A DNA stretch of 6,430 nt. Origin: Elusimicrobiota bacterium (GTDB taxonomy: Bacteria; CG03; SLGR01; PWQF01). A program made the translations under genes and the position numbers. Location of the stretch: the NCBI GenBank assembly GCA_003556865.1, contig PWQF01000254.1, positions 1 through 6,430 on the forward strand, in the 5' to 3' direction. This document shows, piece after piece, positions 3,979 to 6,430 of this stretch (its first letter is position 1; every line of letters starts with the position of its first letter). Under the pieces are notes generated by a model. That model saw only the letters and a program-made list of their open reading frames with translations, ran no database searches and had not been told where the DNA came from.

Positions 3979-6430
3979 ATGGTAGCCGATGTGCTCGGCA
4001 GCGAACTTAGCCGCATAGACGGAAAAGTTAGGGGAAAGGACTCCGATGAAGTGGAGGAGAATATACGAAAGTTCTGGGAAGAGAAAGAGGTTATAGAGAA
4101 AAAGAAAGGCGGTAAAAGCGCTGTAAAAGATTACTCCCGCAACCAGAAATACTTTGAGATTTTTGAAGAATACGGTGCCGGGGTAAGAATACTTCCCAAG
4201 AACGCTCTGGAAAACACGGAACTGGTGCGGGCGGCGCAGGGAGTGAGCAGTTACGCCAAAAGGAAATATTTTCAGCGGGCAGTAAAAAATATGAATCTGG
4301 AAAAAGAACAGGTTAAACCTGTTCTTATAGGTTTTGAGGACGGGGCAGAAGGTAATGCCCGTTTTGCTGCCGAGGTAGTTGCCGGAAACAATATTGACGC
4401 AGTTTTCAGCCGGCAACCTTTATCGCTTCCGGCCATCTCCTGGGAGATTGAAAACGATGATTATTCTATGGGAATTTTTCTTAAAAATAACGGCGAAATA
4501 ATAATCTTAGGCTCGCACGGGGAAATTGTTCCGGAAAGCATTTATAATAAAATTCACAGCCTTTCAGGGATGGCCGGGGAGTTCCGGGTGATGAATTACG
4601 ATTCGGCTACAGAAGCCCGGAGAATAAAAGAGAAGAACTGGATCAACTCCTCATATTTCCGCCAGCTTATTAAAAACTTTGATATCTCGCTTATTCAGAA
4701 AGCGGGGACGGGGCTGGTTCTTGACCTGCGCAACCTGCCCGGAATTTCCGAGGAAGATATAAGTTCTCTTCCCCTGGATATAACACTCATCCTGCCCGGG
4801 GATACCCGCTCCGTGGAAGATATAGAGGCAAAAGAAGGCCAGCTTAAAGTTGAAATATTGGAAGATGGAAGAAGTTTCAGGGTCTGGGATTCAGACGGCC
4901 GTGAAATGAGACTTAACGATCTAAGCGTTCTGCTTAACTGGTATCTATGCGAGCATTACGGCTACAGGGGGGATATAATAAAGACGGCTTATTCAAGCCC
5001 CCTGCTTGACCGGATTGCCGACCGCTACGGAACGGAGACAGCTCTTTCCCATACGGGGGAAGGCTATTTAATAACACCCCTCTTAAGCTGGAATGATTAT
5101 CTTTCCCAGTTACTGATGCTGGCTGAGCTTAAGGCCCGCACCGGAAAGCGTTTAAATGAAAACCTTGACCGGATTCGGAAAGAACTCCAGGCCCCTGGAT
5201 TTTCTTTCGCCAGCAGCTTTAAAGTTCATTACGAGGATGCAGAATCAGTAAAGAAATTCTTCAGGGATGAGAATTTTGAAAAAACGCCGGGATATGAGTT
5301 CCGGACCGGGGAGGAGCGTTTTGACCGGGGCCTTAAGATTGAATACAAGGACGGCAGCTGGCTTCTGATTAACTTTAAGGACAATACTGTTCAATTTTAT
5401 GCCGAGGCTTCAGAAGAGAGCCGGGCCAGGCAGCTTGTAGACTCTTTTGAAATGAAGCTCAGGGACAGGGTCCAGCCGGAATTTTCTTTAAAAAGACTTC
5501 TTTCACCCTCCCCCGTAAAGATCGGACTCCTCTTCTCCGTGATAGGATCTGCTATGGTTGCAGCTGCCTTTATACTTCCGGCTTTTTATCCTGCGCTGAA
5601 CTGGTACATATTCGGAAAACCCCTGGGAGGTATTGTAAGCCTCTTTTCCATGCTTGCTCCACGCTTTATTGATAGCCTGCCCCAGGTAATGAGGTTTTTT
5701 GCATTTTATGTCCCCATGTTTGCTGTGGGCGCCTCCAGGGGACTGCTGGTTACTCTTACCAATACAAAAATGTGGATTGAACAGTGGGGCAGAATGAAAG
5801 GTAAATTTGAACTGCACCCGGATATAGCGGAAATGCCTTCGGTCCCGGAAGGGACAAGCCCCTGGAAAGGTAAGTTTGAAGGATTTCGCTTTGTGGAAGC
5901 GGAAGAAGATATAAGGAATCCTGCCAAGCTTAATATAGCTGTTAACAAGGAATACTATACAGCGCTTCCGCATACCCTTCAGATAATAGCCTTTCAGCAT
6001 GAGCTGAGTGTGGCTATGGTAGAGAATTTTATAGGAATGCAGGCCATACGCAACTTGCTGGGGCTTACTATCTCATATTTCCTGAGACTGATAATAATAG
6101 CGCCGGTATTGATACATCCGGCAGCTATGATTTTGGATATGGTTTATCTTTTCAGGAGGATAAGGGATAAGGCGGTACAGAAACCGGGTACTGTTTACTA
6201 TTCCGGTTCAAAGATAATATGGCCCGAGGATACCGGTGAAATTATGGGTAAAAAATATGATTCCATCTGGACCCCGGCCAGGGTCAGGAGTTTTAACGAC
6301 AGGCCTTCGGGTGTACCGGACGGTGATACCATTTATATGGATGACGGGACGGCAATAAGGCTGGCCGGTCTGGAGCCGGGTGAAATGGAGAAAGAAGAGA
6401 GGGGAGCAAAGGAAGCCCGGGATTTTCTAA
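3979..6430 (+). CDS. membrane protein with a degenerate phosphohexomutase domain, an M48-like segment and a SNase-like domain; 3' end outside the window
   Basis: At least 817 codons from ATG 3979, with no stop before the window edge; the frame is in fact open from 3838. A modest purine-rich GGGGAAAAG precedes the ATG, so this is the first usable start, but not a convincing one. Domain order from that ATG: a charged segment (residues 1-55), a phosphohexomutase-like fold without its active-site loops (about 56-495), hydrophobic segments near 515-537 and 571-593, an M48-like stretch with a broken HExxH at 674-678, a long hydrophobic segment (693-725), and a SNase-like start (about 770 onward). 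The hydrophobic segments predict an inner-membrane protein with large soluble parts; three segments would place the mutase-like and SNase-like parts on opposite sides, though the count is uncertain. It lies just downstream of the SNF2 gene in the same frame. I cannot assign a function; loss of catalytic loops suggests a binding or structural role. Confidence 0.85.
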   Translation, partial: MVADVLGSELSRIDGKVRGKDSDEVEENIRKFWEEKEVIEKKKGGKSAVKDYSRNQKYFEIFEEYGAGVRILPKNALENTELVRAAQGVSSYAKRKYFQRAVKNMNLEKEQVKPVLIGFEDGAEGNARFAAEVVAGNNIDAVFSRQPLSLPAISWEIENDDYSMGIFLKNNGEIIILGSHGEIVPESIYNKIHSLSGMAGEFRVMNYDSATEARRIKEKNWINSSYFRQLIKNFDISLIQKAGTGLVLDLRNLPGISEEDISSLPLDITLILPGDTRSVEDIEAKEGQLKVEILEDGRSFRVWDSDGREMRLNDLSVLLNWYLCEHYGYRGDIIKTAYSSPLLDRIADRYGTETALSHTGEGYLITPLLSWNDYLSQLLMLAELKARTGKRLNENLDRIRKELQAPGFSFASSFKVHYEDAESVKKFFRDENFEKTPGYEFRTGEERFDRGLKIEYKDGSWLLINFKDNTVQFYAEASEESRARQLVDSFEMKLRDRVQPEFSLKRLLSPSPVKIGLLFSVIGSAMVAAAFILPAFYPALNWYIFGKPLGGIVSLFSMLAPRFIDSLPQVMRFFAFYVPMFAVGASRGLLVTLTNTKMWIEQWGRMKGKFELHPDIAEMPSVPEGTSPWKGKFEGFRFVEAEEDIRNPAKLNIAVNKEYYTALPHTLQIIAFQHELSVAMVENFIGMQAIRNLLGLTISYFLRLIIIAPVLIHPAAMILDMVYLFRRIRDKAVQKPGTVYYSGSKIIWPEDTGEIMGKKYDSIWTPARVRSFNDRPSGVPDGDTIYMDDGTAIRLAGLEPGEMEKEERGAKEARDFL
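4140..5460 (+). other. pseudo-phosphohexomutase domain (phosphoglucomutase/phosphomannomutase fold, active-site loops lost)
   Basis: Family enzymes interconvert hexose 1- and 6-phosphates through a phosphoserine. The four-domain scaffold is readable. EYGAGVR (4168-4188) sits where FGTSGxRG opens the family. VLIGFEDGAEGNARFAAEVV (from 4321) matches 'vvvGyDtR..s..fa'. SLPAISWEI then GIFL (4471-4482) match 'PTPAls.ai' and 'GimI'. RVWDSDGREM through LLNWYLCEHYGYRGDIIKT and LLDRIADRYG (about 4879-5031) match the third-domain 'vvDedGrfl...LL..yl.e..gw.g.vvkT...s.lLdriA..yG'. GSWLLI and YAEAS (about 5353-5412) match the fourth domain. The catalytic parts are gone: the TASHNP loop is excised between GIFL and KNNG; DGDADR is reduced to EDGRS (4861-4875); the GEESG loop is shortened around HTGEGYL (5050-5070); RPSGTEP is replaced by NFKDN (5371-5385). 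Catalysis is very unlikely. The fold assignment comes from motif order, not a profile search. Confidence 0.75.
5521..6153 (+). other. membrane region with a degenerate M48/HtpX-like metalloprotease segment
   Basis: Two hydrophobic stretches come first: IGLLFSVIGSAMVAAAFIL (from 5521) and MRFFAFYVPMFAVGA (from 5689), with a weaker one near 5620-5670. A soluble segment follows, then NIAVNKEYYTALPHTLQIIA (5932-5991), FQHELSVAMVEN (5992-6027) and a 33-residue hydrophobic segment (6055-6153). In M48/HtpX proteases, two N-terminal membrane helices precede a strand-turn-helix carrying HExxH, usually HELSH or HEISH, and another hydrophobic segment follows soon after. The order and spacing fit, but the second zinc histidine is valine (GTG at 6010-6012), and I see no downstream third ligand of the ExxxD type. 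If the relationship is real, this is an inactive protease. It could instead be an unrelated membrane domain in which HE is coincidental. Confidence 0.35.
6277..6430 (+). other. staphylococcal-nuclease-like (TNase) domain, cut by the window edge
   Basis: VPDGDTIYMDDGTAIRLAGL (6313-6372) is a close match to the opening of SNase/TNase domains, typically V.DGDTi.l..g..iRLaGIdaPE. The later EARDFL (6415-6429) matches the helix that follows it. DGDT carries the calcium aspartate equivalent to Asp21 of S. aureus nuclease, and the arginine of IRL (6358-6360) corresponds to Arg35. The usual GIDAPE is here GLEPGE: the second calcium aspartate position becomes Glu, Thr/Ala-Pro becomes Pro-Gly, and the catalytic Glu43 equivalent is kept (6382-6384). 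The Arg87 region lies beyond the window, so activity cannot be judged. Active members cut DNA or RNA with calcium and often act outside the cytoplasm. Confidence 0.7.

Noticed and set aside
3943..4416. Antisense open frame of 157 codons
   Set aside because: It lies opposite a well-supported coding frame with recognisable mutase-fold motifs. Its translation is rich in Phe, Leu and His without any domain, as expected of a mirror of coding sequence.
5503..6000. Antisense open frame of 165 codons, with a second antisense frame (5706-5948) inside it
   Set aside because: Both overlap the membrane region of the right gene on the opposite strand, and two antisense frames competing for the same bases argue for chance. 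No ribosome binding site or recognisable domain was seen.

Overview
The window is coding from edge to edge on the + strand, with no RNA gene, CRISPR array, mobile element or intergenic space of any size. Frame 1 is open from base 1 to base 6430 except for one TAA at 3835-3837. This stop divides it into a 3' gene portion (1-3837, 1278 codons, beginning upstream of the window) and a 5' gene portion (3838 onward, running off the right edge). Codon choice looks the same on both sides: many ATA Ile, AGG/AGA Arg and CTT Leu codons, with moderate GC content. This points to a bacterium, not a phage with a distinct codon bias. Very long ORFs that chain divergent enzyme-like domains recall giant genes reported from Omnitrophota and relatives, but that taxonomic guess is weak.

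Left gene (1-3837): a helical N-terminal region, then a complete SNF2-type (superfamily 2) ATPase core at about 730-2160 with its key motifs in place. A Glu-rich linker follows at about 2239-2300, then roughly 500 codons that I do not recognise.

Right gene (open from 3838, first ATG at 3979, no stop before the window ends): a domain with the order and scaffold landmarks of an alpha-D-phosphohexomutase (phosphoglucomutase/phosphomannomutase family) at about 4140-5460. All four active-site loops (TASHNP, DGDADR, GEESG, RPSGTEP) are deleted or replaced, so it reads as a pseudoenzyme. It is followed by two hydrophobic segments, a segment resembling an M48/HtpX-type metalloprotease core whose HExxH is broken (HELSV), a third long hydrophobic segment, and the start of a staphylococcal-nuclease-like (TNase) domain cut by the window edge.

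Taken together, an apparently active SNF2 ATPase lies next to (or was once fused with) a membrane-anchored protein carrying a dead sugar-phosphate mutase fold, a probable dead protease fold and a possible nuclease. The two halves share a frame, are separated only by the stop, and have no convincing start codon just after it. They may be two adjacent co-transcribed genes, or one giant gene interrupted by a nonsense change, a sequencing error or readthrough. No promoter or terminator is visible. All domain assignments are by eye from sequence motifs, not from a profile search.
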